NCBI GenBank assembly: GCA_958298945.1
Contig: OY282609.1
Location: 13,870,326 to 13,934,325, forward strand
Length of the DNA: 64,000 nucleotides
Reading direction: 5' to 3'
Source: Atherix ibis
Lineage: Eukaryota > Arthropoda > Insecta > Diptera > Athericidae
Shown: one piece after another, positions 1 to 12,952 of the stretch
How positions within the stretch are numbered: the first letter of the stretch is position 1
Layout of the letters: every line of letters starts with the position of its first letter
The notes under the pieces: generated by a model
The model's input: the letters and a program-made list of their open reading frames with translations, nothing else
What the model was told of the DNA's origin: nothing
Database searches by the model: none
Translations under genes and position numbers: made by a program

Positions 1-1480
1 TATCCTTTCAAGAGTTCTTAATTTATTTTCAAATAGTACAATTTTTTTTTATTTATTTAAAATTACTATCGGTAAGAAGTAGAAATATATCCTGTAACTA
101 TTACTGAAATTTTTATATTATATTTTTAGAGATTATTCAAGAAAATACTCTCGATTAGAAAGGACATTTTCAGTGAAAGCTTAGACGTAAATTTTTTGAA
201 ATAAAATTCAAACTGCTATGATTTGGTATTTGGTTTCAAGTATAAAAAAACGTCTATGAGAAAATACTTACCAGTTAAAGTTTTCCGTTTAATAATATTA
301 TTAAAATATCAAATAAGACCTTAAACTATGATCAGAATTTAAATATATCTCAAAACTGTAGGTGATTGAATCGTATTTGTAATTCTAAAAGTCGCATAGT
401 TGACACTTTACCACCTCTGAGAAACCGGCTAAAAAAATTATTTTACATAAAATAGTATTTATTATAATCAGACCCTTTACTGTTTTTGGTTTTTAATGCA
501 ACAATCTTAATGGGCATTATGGAAATTGCGTTTAAATAAGAAGAAAGGAAAAAATTCCTTTAACTAAAAATTTCAACAAACCATTTTAGTATGTCAAATT
601 AGTGTCCAGTGTTACTTGAAGCTACTTTCAAAAAAAAAAAAAAATCCAATATCTGAGATAGAAATTTAACCGATTCCGTGAACTAACTTTGAAAATTACA
701 ATTTCGAATTGATTGTTGCGTGTGAAGGCGCCACCGATCTTACTGGCCAGACAATCGGTTCCAAATGCGATTAACGAACATTAACTTGTCTAAAATCCAC
801 CAAATATAGTATGTGATGGTGGTACGAAGTAGTAAATGTTCTTTACGTGATTAGAATCTTTTAAAAGATTAGGGTTAATTTTTTTTAACCCTGTGTAGAA
901 CCTACCATTTAGTGGTAACTCAAAAGCGAAAAGGCACCGCATTTTACTATGATTGACGCAAAACATTCTTAAATGGTTAAAATGATGCAGTTTATGTTGT
1001 CGAAAATATTAAAAATCAACAATTTTGCCAAATAAGAGGTGGTATTTTCAAGAACGAAGGAAACCTATAATTGGAAATTTACCGTTTTCAGAATCATAGT
1101 CAGCACCGCATCCCATCTCAGAGGTTTTGGCTTTTTTTTTTACAAAGCTATTAAAAAGTCATTAAAATTATTTTTTGAACGTCTATTTAGAAATTTTTCC
1201 ATGAAAACAAAATAATTATTAAAAACTCTTAAGATGCCTTCATCGAGTCTACTAAGAAAATAGACTAAATAAAATAAGGCCTATAATATAATAACTAATA
1301 ATTTTCTTTTGAATTTTATTAATTCAGTTTGATTTAAATGGAAAAATTAAGTTTAAGGTACCTACACAATTAGATATTTAAAATTAGATTGCTATACATT
1401 GAGCCTTTTTAATTGCAAAAAATCTAGAAAGAGTACAATTCAAAATCTTCAACAGCAGGTTTACTCATTTTTATAGAAAA
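1..1480. other. AT-rich DNA, no gene seen
   Basis: No frame encodes a recognisable protein and no terminal repeats or tandem array are visible. The stretch holds homopolymer A and T runs (for example near 632-645) and ordinary AT-rich sequence. It may be intronic or intergenic. Confidence 0.6.
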
Positions 1481-1499
1481 AGAGTATCTCGACTATAGG

Positions 1500-1893
1500 T
1501 TCTTAAGAATTTTCAATTTCAAGGGTCAGGTTACCTATTTAACTAGTTTTTAGTTAAAAAATACCTAGGACAAAAGTACCGAATAAGATATTTTAAGATT
1601 TGGGCATTTTTTTGACTGGGTTTTAAGAAAAAAAATAAATATTTACGAGGGATTTTTGTGTACGCTCAATTTTATTTTCCAAAAACTTAATATTGATTAA
1701 AAAATAAACTTGAGAGTTTCAGAGTAGATTCAGCTTAAAACTTTTGGTACTAACTTTTGGTACCTAGTTTTCAGTTAAAAATACCCCAACTAGACGTTCC
1801 AGAACAAATTCCTATTTGAAGTTTTCGGTCCAGATTTTGAGTGAAAATAAATAATTGGCAATAAATTTATAGATTTAATTTTAAATTTTAGGT
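1500..1893. repeat. Degenerate ~74-bp tandem repeat, block 1 (left of Jockey copy 1)
   Basis: Diverged monomers share the cores 'ggtacctagtttt' and 'tagtttttagttaaaaaat', followed by 'actagacgttccagaa' and an 'aattttaagttt' segment leading to the next 'ggt'. Monomer starts are visible near 1530 and 1750. The same unit returns after the Jockey insertion and again near 14.6-20 kb. Divergence between units is high, so this is an old array. The function is unknown. Confidence 0.6.
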
Positions 1894-3878
1894 TGTGCCG
1901 AGACTTATTAATGGACCAATTGACTGGGAATTATTCAAACAACATATTGACGAGCATTTAGACTTACGACAAAGCTTAAAAACAGTACAAGAACTTGATG
2001 ATACGGTACAAAAGTTTACATGTTTACTACAAAACGCTACATACTTTTCGCAAAAAAGTAAAAACTCGAAACCTACACAAAACCTGACAAATGAACCATT
2101 AACAATTAGGCGTCTTATTGCAGAAAAACGAAAAGCAAGAGCTCATTGGCAACATACAAGAATGCCCAGCGACAAAAGCAAACTGAACAAGCTGCAAAAA
2201 GAACTACATGACGAAATCACTAAATACAATACAGAACGTTTTAGTAACTACACTTCAACCCTAACGAAAAACAGAAATTTGTGGACTGCTACAAGACAAA
2301 TACTATCTTATAGAAAAACAAAGCAGCCTTTACGAAAAACTGACGGAACTTGGGCCAAAACGGACAAACATAAAGCAGACGCTTTTGCTGAACACCTTGT
2401 ACAAACATTTACTTCACATGAGGACATATTAGACAGGACTCATTGCACTACAATCGAGACGGAACTATCCATTCCTTTACCCATGAGTCTTCCCCCTAAG
2501 GCAATCACTCTTTCCGAAGTTGCCAATTTAATCAAGCTCCGTCCCAAAAATAAAGCTCCTGGCTATGATCTAATTACCTCCAATATACTCCAACAACTCC
2601 CTAAAAGAGCAGTAGTTTTCCTTGCCGCAATATATAACTCCATCCTTAGAACAACACATTTCCCAATCCTATGGAAATTTGCAATCATTAAAATGATCCC
2701 TAAACTCAATAAACTGCCACACTTCCTACAGACCAATAAGTCACCTTCCAGCACTCTCAAAAATCTTTGAAAAAATCCTCCTTCGCTGCTTATATCCTCT
2801 ACTCGAATCTTCAAATTTAATTCCTAATCACCAATTTGGTTTTCGCGCTGAACACTTCACTACCCAGCAGTGTCATCGTGTTGTCGATTTCATTACATCC
2901 TCTTTAGAAAGAAAAGAGTACTGTCCCGGTGTGTTTCTTGATATAAGTCAAGCTTTTGATAGAGTTTGGCACCCGGGTCTACTCTGGAAACTCAAGAGGT
3001 TCCTTCCTTCCACCTATTTCCTAATCCTAAGATCATTCCTTTCCAAGTAAATGAATCCAACGAACTCTCCAATATCTCTCCGATATTGGCTGGGGTTCCT
3101 CAGGGTAGCATACTTGGACCCATCCTCTACAACATTTACATATCCGATTTTCCAATCTGCCCTAATACCTTCTTTGCTACATACGCCGATGATACGGCCT
3201 GCCTTGCATCTAGCAAAAATCCCCAACATGCTTCCGAAACTCTCCAAATCCAAATCCAAACCCTCCAGAACTGGTTTACTAAGTGGAGAATAAAATTCAA
3301 TGAACATAAATCTACCAGGTAACTTTCACTCTCCGTCGTGAGTCATGCCCTCCCATATACCTTAATGGCAGTACCATAGCTCAACACACCGAAGTTCGGT
3401 ACCTAGGACTGAACTTAGACAAACGCTTGACATGGAACCCACATACAAGACTTAAAAGACAAGAACTTAAAAGACGATACCTAAAACTACTTCGACTTCT
3501 AGACAAACGTTCCAAACTTACTATAGACAGCAAAGTTCTGTTATACAATACCTTACTAAAACCCATATGGACATACGGACTAGAACTTTGGGGATCTACT
3601 AAGCCTTCTAATTCCCGTCGAATCCAATCACTTCAATCAAAAATACTCCGTACAATTGTCGATGCCCCCTTTTTTGTTCGCAATACTGTTATTCATCGTG
3701 ATCTTAAAGTCCCATTTGTTTTTGATGTGGCTGTATCTCGTTATAAATAGTTCCGTTTCCGTGTTCTCAATCATAATAATCCTCTTGTTCAAGAACTATC
3801 CTCCATTTCCTTCCCTAGAAATACCCATCGAAGACTTAAGCGTCACTGGTCGCGTGATTTACTTAAATACTGAGGCCT
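1894..3878 (+). pseudogene. Jockey-type ORF2 (reverse transcriptase), frameshifted
   Basis: Reads open from 1895 to about 2730 (linker, then the conserved 'NKAPGYD' region near 2552), shifts frame near 2730, then continues with 'PNHQFGFRAEH' at about 2823 and 'FLDISQAFDRVWHPGLL' at about 2935. It shifts again by about 3050. 'AGVPQGSILGPILYN' lies near 3090 and the catalytic 'YADD' near 3183. A stop near 3320 and another shift lead into the thumb/C-terminal part (3427-3750, 'YGLELWGSTKPSN') and a last segment ending at about 3878. At least three frame disruptions mean no functional protein. The endonuclease domain is absent. Confidence 0.85.
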
Positions 3879-4022
3879 AACAGAAACACACGCTAACAGG
3901 AGGAACTTCATTAGATGTTTACTCCCCACAACCTATCAAGTTAATTAATACTATTGCAAAAATTTGCTTATTACTATGTTGTAGTTGTAAATACCTAAAA
4001 AAATAAAAAAAAAATAAAAATA
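1894..4022 (+). mobile_element. Jockey-clade non-LTR retrotransposon, copy 1, 5'-truncated
   Basis: The element starts inside the region between endonuclease and reverse transcriptase, runs through RT and the C-terminal region, and ends in an A-rich tail at about 3997-4020. A short flanking match (aggt at 1890-1893 and 4028-4031, within attttaggt / atttgtaggt) is a possible imperfect target duplication. It lies inside the 74-bp repeat. The missing 5' half fits incomplete target-primed reverse transcription. Clade assignment rests on the RT motif wording and is not tested by phylogeny. Confidence 0.85.
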
Positions 4023-4430
4023 TTTGTAGGTACCTATTAACGTAGTTTTTAGTTAAAAATTCCTCAGCTAGGGGTACCTCAGAAGATTAATTTCTAATTT
4101 CAGGTGCCAATCAACCTAGTTTTTGACTAAAAAATAAATAAGTGACTCTGTAATAGATTCCAATTTTAAGTTTAAGGTCCCATTTTTAACTCTGTCCCAT
4201 TTTATCCAAAAGAAGTTTAAAGTCCCAATTTTTTTTTATTGTATAAAAAACCAATTTTAGCAAGAAATTTCAGAGTAGAAATTTTAGATAAAATTAAAAC
4301 AACTCCTTGTGTCGGAATTGATTCATTTTTTAAATTTAGGTGCTAATTAACCTGATTTTTAATTAGAAAATAACTCGAACAGTATTTTCAAAGAAGATTT
4401 TTAAGACGCCTTCTGACTGGAGCAAAATGA
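4023..4430. repeat. Degenerate ~74-bp tandem repeat, block 2 (right of Jockey copy 1)
   Basis: Clearest place to see the unit: 'ggtacc' at 4029, 'ggtgcc' at 4103 and 'ggtcc' at 4176 give spacings of 74 and 73 bp. Each unit has 'tagtttttagttaaaaa' about 15 bp after its start. Later units are shortened or stretched ('agtccc' 4221, 'ggtgct' 4339). Confidence 0.7.
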
Positions 4431-5126
4431 AAACAAATCTATTCTTAACGCTATGAACTTTCTTGCCGGTGTAAAAAACAAAACAGGATAATATAATTAA
4501 TTTCAGAAGAAAAAAATATTATAAGCAACAGATCGTCTCGTCAATCATGATCTGGGCCTACAAAGATAGGTTTTTCAAGCAAAATAGGAAGAAACAATTG
4601 AAGATGGCCAGGAAGGAACAATTAACACGAAGACTGACTCTCTCTCCTTAAACCCTACAATGGTTTTTTTCACTAATTTATTCCGCATTTATTTTAACCT
4701 ACCTATTCCCCATACTACCTCCTTTTCGTCAGCAGAAGTTCACACATTCCGGCATGCATTTTTTTAATGTTTGGGTACGAAGAAGATAGTAACATAGTAA
4801 TGACCCCATACCCTCTATAATAACGCCTGCCACCATGCTTTGTCACTCCCTCGCCTTCTAGAGGTTCTAGTTAACCTATCAAAGCCATCCCTCTAGGACT
4901 TCATGTCGCAAAAAAAATTATTACAACACCACCCAATCTTCTAACACCTTTAGAGTTTTAGGGGCCGAAAATAGGGACTACAATTAATTTCTATTTTAAG
5001 TTTTGGGTCAATATCGACTCTGTTTTAAAAGAAAAAAAAATATATATGTAGACTAGGTACTCTCAAAAAAGATTCTGTTCTAATTTTTCAGTACCTCATA
5101 GCCCAGTTTATGTATAAAAAATTCTT
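4431..5126. other. Non-coding; faint continuation of the 74-bp repeat
   Basis: No gene seen. Around 4965-5110 phrases such as 'attttaagttttgggtc', 'gactaggtactctcaaaaaagattctgttc' and 'cagtacctcatagcccagttt' look like very worn 74-bp monomers. The part from 4480 to 4900 shows no recognisable feature. Confidence 0.4.
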
Positions 5127-5321
5127 CATTCAATAATTGGATTGACAGCACCTAAAATTTTGAAGAGTAACACTACCTTTTTTATTCGACTAGAGGTTTG
5201 GTTTTAAGATTTGTCACAACTAATCCAATTGTGATTGAAAAATAACCTAAAAAGTTAGCTGAATAAAAAAGGAAGTGTTACTCTTCAAAATGTTAGGTGC
5301 TGTCGATCCAATTATTGAATG
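5127..5321. repeat. Inverted repeat with 66-bp arms (MITE-like)
   Basis: The left arm (5127-5192) and right arm (5256-5321) are near-perfect reverse complements over 66 bp, separated by 63 bp. Both arms begin 'cattcaataattgga' when read inward. Only a handful of mismatches separate the arms. No clear target duplication was found, so it could be a MITE or a local inverted duplication. It sits in the worn 74-bp repeat region; the spacer itself resembles a monomer. Confidence 0.75.
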
Positions 5322-8300
5322 ACAGCAAATCTCTAATAGATGATTTAGAATAGATCAATTTTCAAGGAGCAGATTAGATTTCAATTTCTAGATGCCTTAC
5401 TAACCCACCCCATTTACGGTGAAAGTTATTTTCGATCAAATATTATTATGTACTTAGTATTACATAAAATTATGTATTTTCGCTACTATCAAAACTGAGC
5501 CCTCCCAGTCATATCCATTCACTATAATTAAAAACTCTGACAGCTGAAAATTAATAATTAGTTTGGCATGAAAGTTTCCATTAATCAATTATCTGCGCAT
5601 TTAACTAACACGTCCACTAAAGCAGTCCTCAAAACTAAACTACTTAATCTCTGGAACGTTCAAAATGGAAATTTGTATGGGCATAAAAATCACTACAAAT
5701 ATATAATTTTAGTTCGATAAAAACTGATCTGATGTTAAAATTACCGACTCTATAATCTTTGATGTTATTTGTTATTTTTTTTTTTTTGCGAAATTTATGC
5801 AGAAGGTAAAAAAAAATTCCATTAAATCCGCCATGTCATATTAGCGCAAAAAGTAAGTTAGCTTAAGGTGAGTATGATAAATGAAAACCGAGTGAAATAT
5901 TCGTGACTAATGAATAAATTTAAAGTATTACATGCACAAGAAATATGATTGAATAACGCGTACTTGACTACAACTAATCGTACCTGACTAACTACCTGCC
6001 TACCTATCTAACTGACACCTGTCACATATTACATGCCTGGTGCCTGTTATCCCCAGACGGAAGTCAAATGAATATAAAAGTGATGTGAGTATTTTACGAA
6101 GGCAGCAAAAAAATAACTGAGTACGCACAACAATTTCATATTGGAAGGGATATGGGGAAGCTTATTGCAACAAAAGAAAAAAACAAAATTTATCCGAGAT
6201 GAGACCAATTTTCATTAATTTCTAGTATCAAAATTAACTACTAAAAACAGCACCGAAAAACTATTAACAATAAATTGTAAGTAAACTTCTCCTATACACT
6301 CTTCTAGATATTGGATTTACTCGATCACCCCTTAAAAATGAGTTTCAATCACATTCGGCTTTGAAGAAAATATATTTTCTCACTTAATGCTCCAACTGTG
6401 ATTGTAGAAAAATACAGAGAAAAGAAAATCATATCAGTGAATGGTGGAAAATTACAAAACACCTTGTCAGCATTCAGGGTAAATCCAACACAGCCTCTTG
6501 ACACCTAAAAAGCATGACACGAGATTAACACGACAGGTTGCAATTTTCTATCTAAACACACACCTACACACACGATGAGCGAATTCATAAAAAAATTAGA
6601 TACCATTTGGGTGGCAGTGTCTACTTTCCCCACCGTATTTAAGGATAGCCGCCTGGCATGTTCAGGTAAGAGGGTAATTTTTTGTAGATACACACGGCTA
6701 CATATACCGATTATCTGAAATATGTGTAAGTGGGAGTTCAGCCAACCAAAGGTAGATGTGTAAGATTTTCTTACCCCTAGTCTTAGGGTTGAAGACGAGA
6801 ATATTCGAAAGGCACATAACTGATAAGGTGGTACAGTTCGCGCATGAGTTTCACTTGAATTTTCCATAAAAATCCATCAACGATGGTGGTTTCGGTCGCC
6901 TTCCATGTGGAAGATGCCTTACCAAATAGGTTCGATGAGAAATTGTGTCTTTAAATTACTCCAGAGGCTAGTGAGTAATGCCTAGCCAGCAGTCGATGCC
7001 AACACGAAATACCTTTTCTAGATAAAAAATACCCATTCAACTACTACTAGAGACGATGGATCTCATAATCTGAGGCGATGACAATAACGATGACTCGAAT
7101 GGCGCCAAACGAAAACGAACGACCATGTTATGAGGCCGATAAGCTCTAGTGTGGATGGTTAGGGGACATGATGTGTAAAATCCCATATTCGGTAGCTGAC
7201 GGCTGAAAGTTAATACAACACACCAAACACGATTTGGACAACGAGTACACGTCACTTTTTATAAATGGCGGTTGTTCTGGATCCGATGGGCTGTATCATT
7301 TTCATTTTTCACGCCGTCACTTTCGGATATTTATCAAGTCAGCCCGGATAATATATGAGCTTTGCGTATTCATGTTTTCTGCCACATTATTTTTTTTTTT
7401 TCAGCCTTTCAGTTTTCAGGCGATGTTATCGTCTACCCAAAGCATAAATGTAGGCAAATATATGCGCTAAAAACGAATGAGTGACAGCCTCCTTAAAACG
7501 TGTAAAAATATGATTGAACCACGCAAACATATGATGGAAAATTTCATTTCATCAAATTTGGTAGAATGCGGCTAGGAACCTTCGACATTCTTCCTACAAG
7601 ATTTATCCTTTTACATATTTTAGCAGACAGAAAAAAAATGAAAATTGTACACAGTGTGTCTATCAACACGATTTCACGAGTTTTCATCGAACAAAAATTA
7701 AAATTTTTTTTTCAAAGGATTTCCGAGTGGTTTTCCTTGAATTTATTAGTATTCAATTTTTTGGGACAAAATTTCTTTTCTGTCTCGTCTAAGACATAAG
7801 ATAACTTTTCCAGGTTAGAGACCATTTCTTTTTTTTTCCTACTTTATTTATGTGATAAAATTGGTATTATAATTAAAAACAAATACAAACAAGATGGGAC
7901 AAATTACAGTAAAGTTGTAGTTAAGGACTCTTTTAAGTGGGTGAAAAAATGCCATTATATGTTTCGAGATAGATTAAAGTTATAAGTCGAATATGTTATT
8001 GTTTTTAGTAAGAAAAAAATCTCAACTGGATAATTTCCACTTACAGAACATGTGTAATATTTTTTCCAACAAAAAGAAAACTTGAAATTTAATTACAATT
8101 TTTAATATATAAAAATGCAATTTTCCTATTCGGAAAAGACTGAATGCAACTATTTCTCTCGTTACACAGGCACGAATAGCATAAACACATTTAGTAATGA
8201 TCGAATAAATCATTAAAAATCGATTATGTAAATATGCGACTGCAATTACGTGCATGGCCATAAAAACGCATTTCCTGCTTTTGAATTTGTACTTTCTGGT

Positions 8301-9783
8301 ACTCTACAAAAGTGATAATTAATGATTTAGAACGAACTAGTGTGGGTGCAACTGGTTCTTCTGAAGTAGGCCGGCACTGTTGAAACTGATCCGCAAAAAA
8401 ACATGCCACCATTAAAATTGGTAAATAAATAAACTGTTGAATGGTACTAGGTAAGTTCTGACCCTTTTCGTATTGTTGGCTTCAGAGCACAAATAGAATG
8501 CCTTTTATAAGATTATTTTCCTATGAAAAGATCAATCGGATAATACCGCTCTAAGCAGTCAATTAACGCCTTGCATGTGGCCCAGGAGGGATCCGACAGA
8601 TCAGACTTTCGTGGATTTACTTACATGCGAGTAGCATCAAATCGCTTCTACCCTCAAATGACTAGAATCTATCATACGACGATGTTGAGTACCACGTAAT
8701 CGATATCGTTCGACGTCTTAGTACTAATTGTAAACGCGAGGTGGAGGAGGAAATAACGCCAAATGCTTTTGATCTTCATTTAGGAAGTTTTCCCTGTTTT
8801 TACAGAATACCAACTATGAACTTCTTATGGCCAAGAACTAAAAACAAACAAACGCGGAAGTCCCATTCTTCACACTGGAAAGAAAATTGAATCACTTAGA
8901 AAATTCCCTTTATTATTGGAATGTGGAGGAAAAAAGATTTTTTATAATTTCCATGTTTTTTTTTTTATGTCGACGTAATTGGTCAGAGTATCTGCTTTAA
9001 TATCCGAAAGGTTTTACTGAAAATTTTAAGTTTTATTTCGAAGCTTTTGAATGGGATTTTATCGATAAAATTGAATTAATCAAATCGAAATCGAAATCGG
9101 AATAAGTTTTTTTCCGTATTTTTGTGCTGGTTATTTTTTTAGTTTTCATTCAACGAAATCTTTACTTTGTGACTTAACTAATCAAAGAGAACCTTCTAAG
9201 GCATTAATTAACTATCTGTCTGCCATTAAGTTGATTGATGTTTTTGGTTTTTCGTCATTCCGAATCGAATCCAAGCAACGACGGTTGATTGATATGTGCT
9301 CATAAATTATATGCCTTTACCGACAAGGCAACTATCAATACTTGAATGTACCCCACAAGCACGAATGGGGCTCTGTACAAGATCAATCAAATGTTCTGCT
9401 TATTTTGATAGAATTATGGGATGTCGGGGCAAGTCTTAATGCCCGGAAGGTAGCATTCACTCCTCTTTGATCATTGCATCTGTTTCCTGGTTTTAGTTTT
9501 TTTTTTCATTTTTCAAATCATTTCGATTTTCAAGTCTTCGAAAAAACGTGTTAGTGGGGGTGAACACATTAGCAATAAATCACATTCGATTGTAGGTAAA
9601 ATTGCTTATTCCACAAAAAATTCACAAATGTTGAGAAATTTTTAATCTGATTTAGTGGCATTCCAAAAAGGAAGAGATTTTTTTTGGCAAAATTTTTATG
9701 ATTTTTTCTTTGTTATTTTTTAAATTTCAAATATTACAAAAAAAAACTTAACTTTAAGATTGTTTTGGGAGATTTTGATTTTA
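5322..9783. other. Long non-coding stretch, no recognised gene
   Basis: From 5322 to 6420 it is plain AT-rich DNA. From 6420 to 7260 and 8450 to 8760 the base composition is more balanced. A 120-codon open frame on the minus strand (6505-6867) has no recognisable domain, signal peptide or motif and is probably chance. At 7648 the sequence 'tacacagtgtgtct' repeats exactly the 5' end of mariner F (30269), a possible solo end. Otherwise nothing can be supported. Confidence 0.45.
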
Positions 9784-10612
9784 CGAGGGTTTTGATTTTA
9801 AGAAATTAGAAAATCCAAGAAATTGCGCTCGTAGTGTCGGTAAAGATTTTTTTTTGTAAGAAAAACTATCGACAGGAAAGCTGTCAAAATTTCAGCTCGA
9901 TCCATAGCGTAGGTCAATTTTTATCGTCGATTAAAGTTAACGACATTTATTTGTGCATAACAATGGAAAAAAGCGAGTTTAGGGCTGTCATCAAACATCT
10001 CCATTTTAAAGGCTTAAGCCCGAAAGAAATCAAAGCCGAGTTGGATGTAGTTCGTGGCACATCTGCACCTGTGTTTGCGACGGTTTACAATTGGGTGAAT
10101 GAATTTAAACGTGGCAGTTCATCCACAAAAGATGAATATCGTTCAGGACGCCCAGTTGAGGTGTCGTCTCCTGAAATCATCGACAAAATCCACGATCTGA
10201 TTTTGAACGATCGGCGAATTAAAGTGCGCGAATTAGTTAAGGCCACGGGCATATCACAAGGTACAGTCGCTTCAATTTTGCATGAAAAATTGTCTGTGAA
10301 AAAAATTTCGGCAAGATGGGTGCCGCGTTTGCTCTCAGAGGAGACTGAATCGTGTAGTGGACTCTGAGGCTATGTTGTCACTCTTTCATCGCAATCCTGT
10401 CGAATTCTTTCCTTGATATGTCACTGTGGACAAAACCTGGATACACTACTACACTCCAGAAACGAAGAGACAGTCATCACAGTGGATTTTTAAGGGTGGA
10501 CGGGCTCCGAAGAAGGCAAAAACTGTGCCATCGGCCGGCAAGGTGATGGCCACGGTCTTTTGGGATTCGCAGGGCATCATTTTTATCGACTACTTGGAAA
10601 AAGGAAAAACAA
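9784..10612 (+). mobile_element. Mariner B1 (irritans-like), 3'-truncated copy
   Basis: The 5' end 'tacgagggttttgatttt' resembles the outer TIR of B2. Homology to B2 (50977-52263) is very high from about 9808 to 10611, then stops abruptly at 'gaaaaacaat', before the second catalytic Asp. About 40% of the element and its 3' TIR are missing. The 5' flank differs from B2, so the two are separate insertions. Confidence 0.85.
9963..10612 (+). pseudogene. Mariner B1 transposase, frameshifted and truncated
   Basis: The start is taken at 9963 (MEKSEFRAVIKHLHFK), the conserved mariner N terminus, not an upstream ATG at 9834. The helix-turn-helix region and linker 'ARWVPRLL' (near 10312) are readable. 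The frame is lost near 10350 and resumes with 'VVDSEAM', identical to the lesion in B2. 'VDKTWIHYYTPE' near 10426 shows the first catalytic Asp followed by Lys where relatives have Glu. The sequence ends before the other two catalytic Asp residues. Confidence 0.85.
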
Positions 10613-10844
10613 TGGAGAAATTCACACTTTTGTGTGTCTCCATTTTTTCAGAAATGTTTCGGCATGAAAATTTTCTGGTTATGGTGAGTCTGGGAACGCC
10701 CCTCCATACTTCGAACCTTTTCGCAATTATCGCCAAAAGCTAGTGACAAGATGCCTAGCACTGGCCATGTTCTTGTGGCACTTAACGTTCATTTTTTTTT
10801 CATTCTAAATTTTAATACCCTACTCGTGACACCCAAGGAATTCC

Positions 10845-11430
10845 CAAGAATCTCCATATATACCATAACAATGTTTAGTCGTACCCCAAAGTTCGAATCG
10901 GCTTAGTACCGTATGACCTATTGTCAATTATTTACTAAGTTACACGAGCACATTTTTGCTAATTTACCCCTATTCTCCACTTTTTAAAGGATGTTGTTCT
11001 ATAGGATATATTCCTGTGAAAGGACCTTTGTGATGTGTAAGAATGGCTCTATCGTCAGTATATATTGCGGTAAGTATATCACTCTCACAAGAAATACATG
11101 GGTGTAAATATTGCAAAGTATTGGAACTAGGACACTTCCCTGAGGGATACCAGCAGATATAGGATAAATGTAAGAAAACTCCTTAAAATATTGGTCTTAG
11201 AGATAGGATTTTAGAATATTGAATTTATCAGAAGGTAGCCCTCGCTGCAACTTTCAAAGCAATCCAGCATGCTATACACTATCGAAAACATACGAACTGT
11301 CAAGAAATACACTATCAAGGGCAGTGGAATGCTCAACTCTAAATCGAAACTGATTCTGAGAAATCACACCCTCGGTTTCAAAAATGGGATAAAGATAAAT
11401 TTTTAAAATTGTAAATGTCCGTAAAATGTG
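10845..11430 (-). mobile_element. Jockey-clade fragment, reverse strand
   Basis: Read on the minus strand, it gives 'YPIFETEGVISQNQFRFR' (about 11390-11330), 'ISAGIPQGSVL' (about 11150), a 'YTDD' in place of YADD (about 11055) and, after a deletion, 'FELWGTTKH' near 10890. Multiple stops and deletions. The phrase YPIFETEG is shared with Jockey copy 2 (17286), so the two are related. No A-tail or target duplication was recognised. Confidence 0.7.
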
Positions 11431-11699
11431 GCTTTTATAATATAATATTAATGATAAAATTTTCATTTTATTAAGTAATTTGGGAGAAAATCATTTCATT
11501 CTGATCGAATTTTTCAAAAACCTGAACCAATTCCGCTAATTGTATTTATTTCCAAAATGGAGCTCCATTTTGGCAGCGTTGATAAAAAAAATTTACTTTT
11601 GCCCTTAGTACTCGCAAGAAAACAATATTTTTATTCTTAAATATAAATAAATTGTATAGAAAATATATTAAGACCGAATTTATTGAAGAATAAACTATA

Positions 11700-12952
11700 C
11701 GAGGGTCATTCAACAAGTACTTAGCCTACAAAAGAGAAACGAAAGTTTTGGAAAGGTGGCAATATATTTTTCCACATAATCTCCTTCAACCTCGATATAC
11801 ATGGCCCAGCGATGCTCTAACTTTTTAACCCGTCCAAAAAATACATTTTCTCGAGGGAAGCAAAATAGGCCTCCGTGGCGACGATGACCTCCTCATTACA
11901 CCCAAATCTATTCCCGGCGAGTGATTTTTTCAGGTTTGGAAACAAAAAGTACAAATCTGGAGAGTACGGTGGATGGGGCAGCAATTCGTAGCGCAATTCG
12001 ACCAATTTGGCCATGGCGACGGCGGAGGTGTGAGCCGGCGCGTTGTCGTGGTGGAACAGCACTTTTTTCTTCGCAAAGGAGGCCGCTTTTTCTTCAATTC
12101 GACGTCAAATCGGCCCAATAAGTCAGCATAGTAGCGCCCCGTGATTGTTTAACCCTTCTCGAGGTAATCGATGTGGATCACACCTTGTGAATCCCAGAAA
12201 ACGGTGGCCATCACCTTTCCGGCCGATCGAACAGTCTACGCCTTCTTCGGAGCACGTTCGCCGGGTGAAGTCCACTGTTTCGACTGTTCCTTGGTCTCTG
12301 GTGTGTACCAGTGAACCCATATTTCGTCGACGGTCACGAAACGACGCAAGAACTCCACTGGATTGCCGATGTGGTCTCACGGTTGCGCTTGTTTTCCGGT
12401 GTGAGCAAACGCGGCACCCATCGCGCCGACAGCTTTCTCATGCCCAGTTCTTCGTGTAGAATATGATGCACCGTTCCTACTGCGATGCCCACAGTCTCAG
12501 CTATCCCGTGAACCTTCAATCGACGGTCTGCCAACACGAGATCGTGGACTTTTTTAACGTTTTCCTCCATAGCAGCCGTTTTCGGGGCACCTGGGCGTGG
12601 CTCATCAAAAACCGACGTGCGGCCACGAACAAACTTGTTGAACCAATTCTTGACGGTCGCCATCCAAGGAGAAGAGTCACCATACACAGCATCCAAGCGA
12701 TCTTTGATTTCGCTGCGCGTTTTCCCTTCCAAAAACAAGAATCTAATCACCGCACGATATTGTTCTTTTTCCATTTTTGTGCAACCGACCGACACGCTCG
12801 CTTTCAAAGGCTCTCAAAACAAAACTTATGAAGGGAATCGACTTAAACTTTGACAGTAGGCTACTAAAAGAATGTACTGCACGATGGTAAATTTTTTTTG
12901 TGACAGCAGTTTGTTCGGGTGGTGAGGCTAAGTACTTGTTGAATGACCTTCG
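11700..12952 (-). mobile_element. Mariner C (irritans-like), complete with TIRs and TA target site
   Basis: The terminal inverted repeats are 'cgagggtcattcaacaag' at 11700 and its near complement ending at 12952 (one mismatch in the first 18 bases). TA lies directly outside both ends (11698-11699, 12953-12954). Length is 1253 bp, normal for mariner. Element D (41062-42322) is the same family. Confidence 0.9.
11701..12774 (-). pseudogene. Mariner C transposase, inactivated
   Basis: The start at 12774 gives MEKEQYRAVIRFLFLEGK, typical of irritans-group mariners. The paired HTH region and 'SARWVPRLLTPENK' linker are intact. Compared with D, about 25 bp are missing near 12374 (a frameshift), and a stop lies in 'KKA*TV' near 12237. 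The 'HHDNAPAHT' motif with the second Asp is present near 12055. 'SPDL' is followed directly by 'YFLF', so the four residues that should include the third catalytic Asp are deleted. Another frameshift follows near 11820. It cannot be catalytic. Confidence 0.88.

Noticed and set aside
6505..6867. 120-codon minus-strand frame as a gene
   Set aside because: No domain, signal peptide or motif, and no supporting context; length is compatible with chance in a less AT-rich patch.
10613..10844. Continuation of mariner B1 beyond 10612
   Set aside because: Sequence diverges completely from B2 after 'gaaaaacaat', and no catalytic motif follows.
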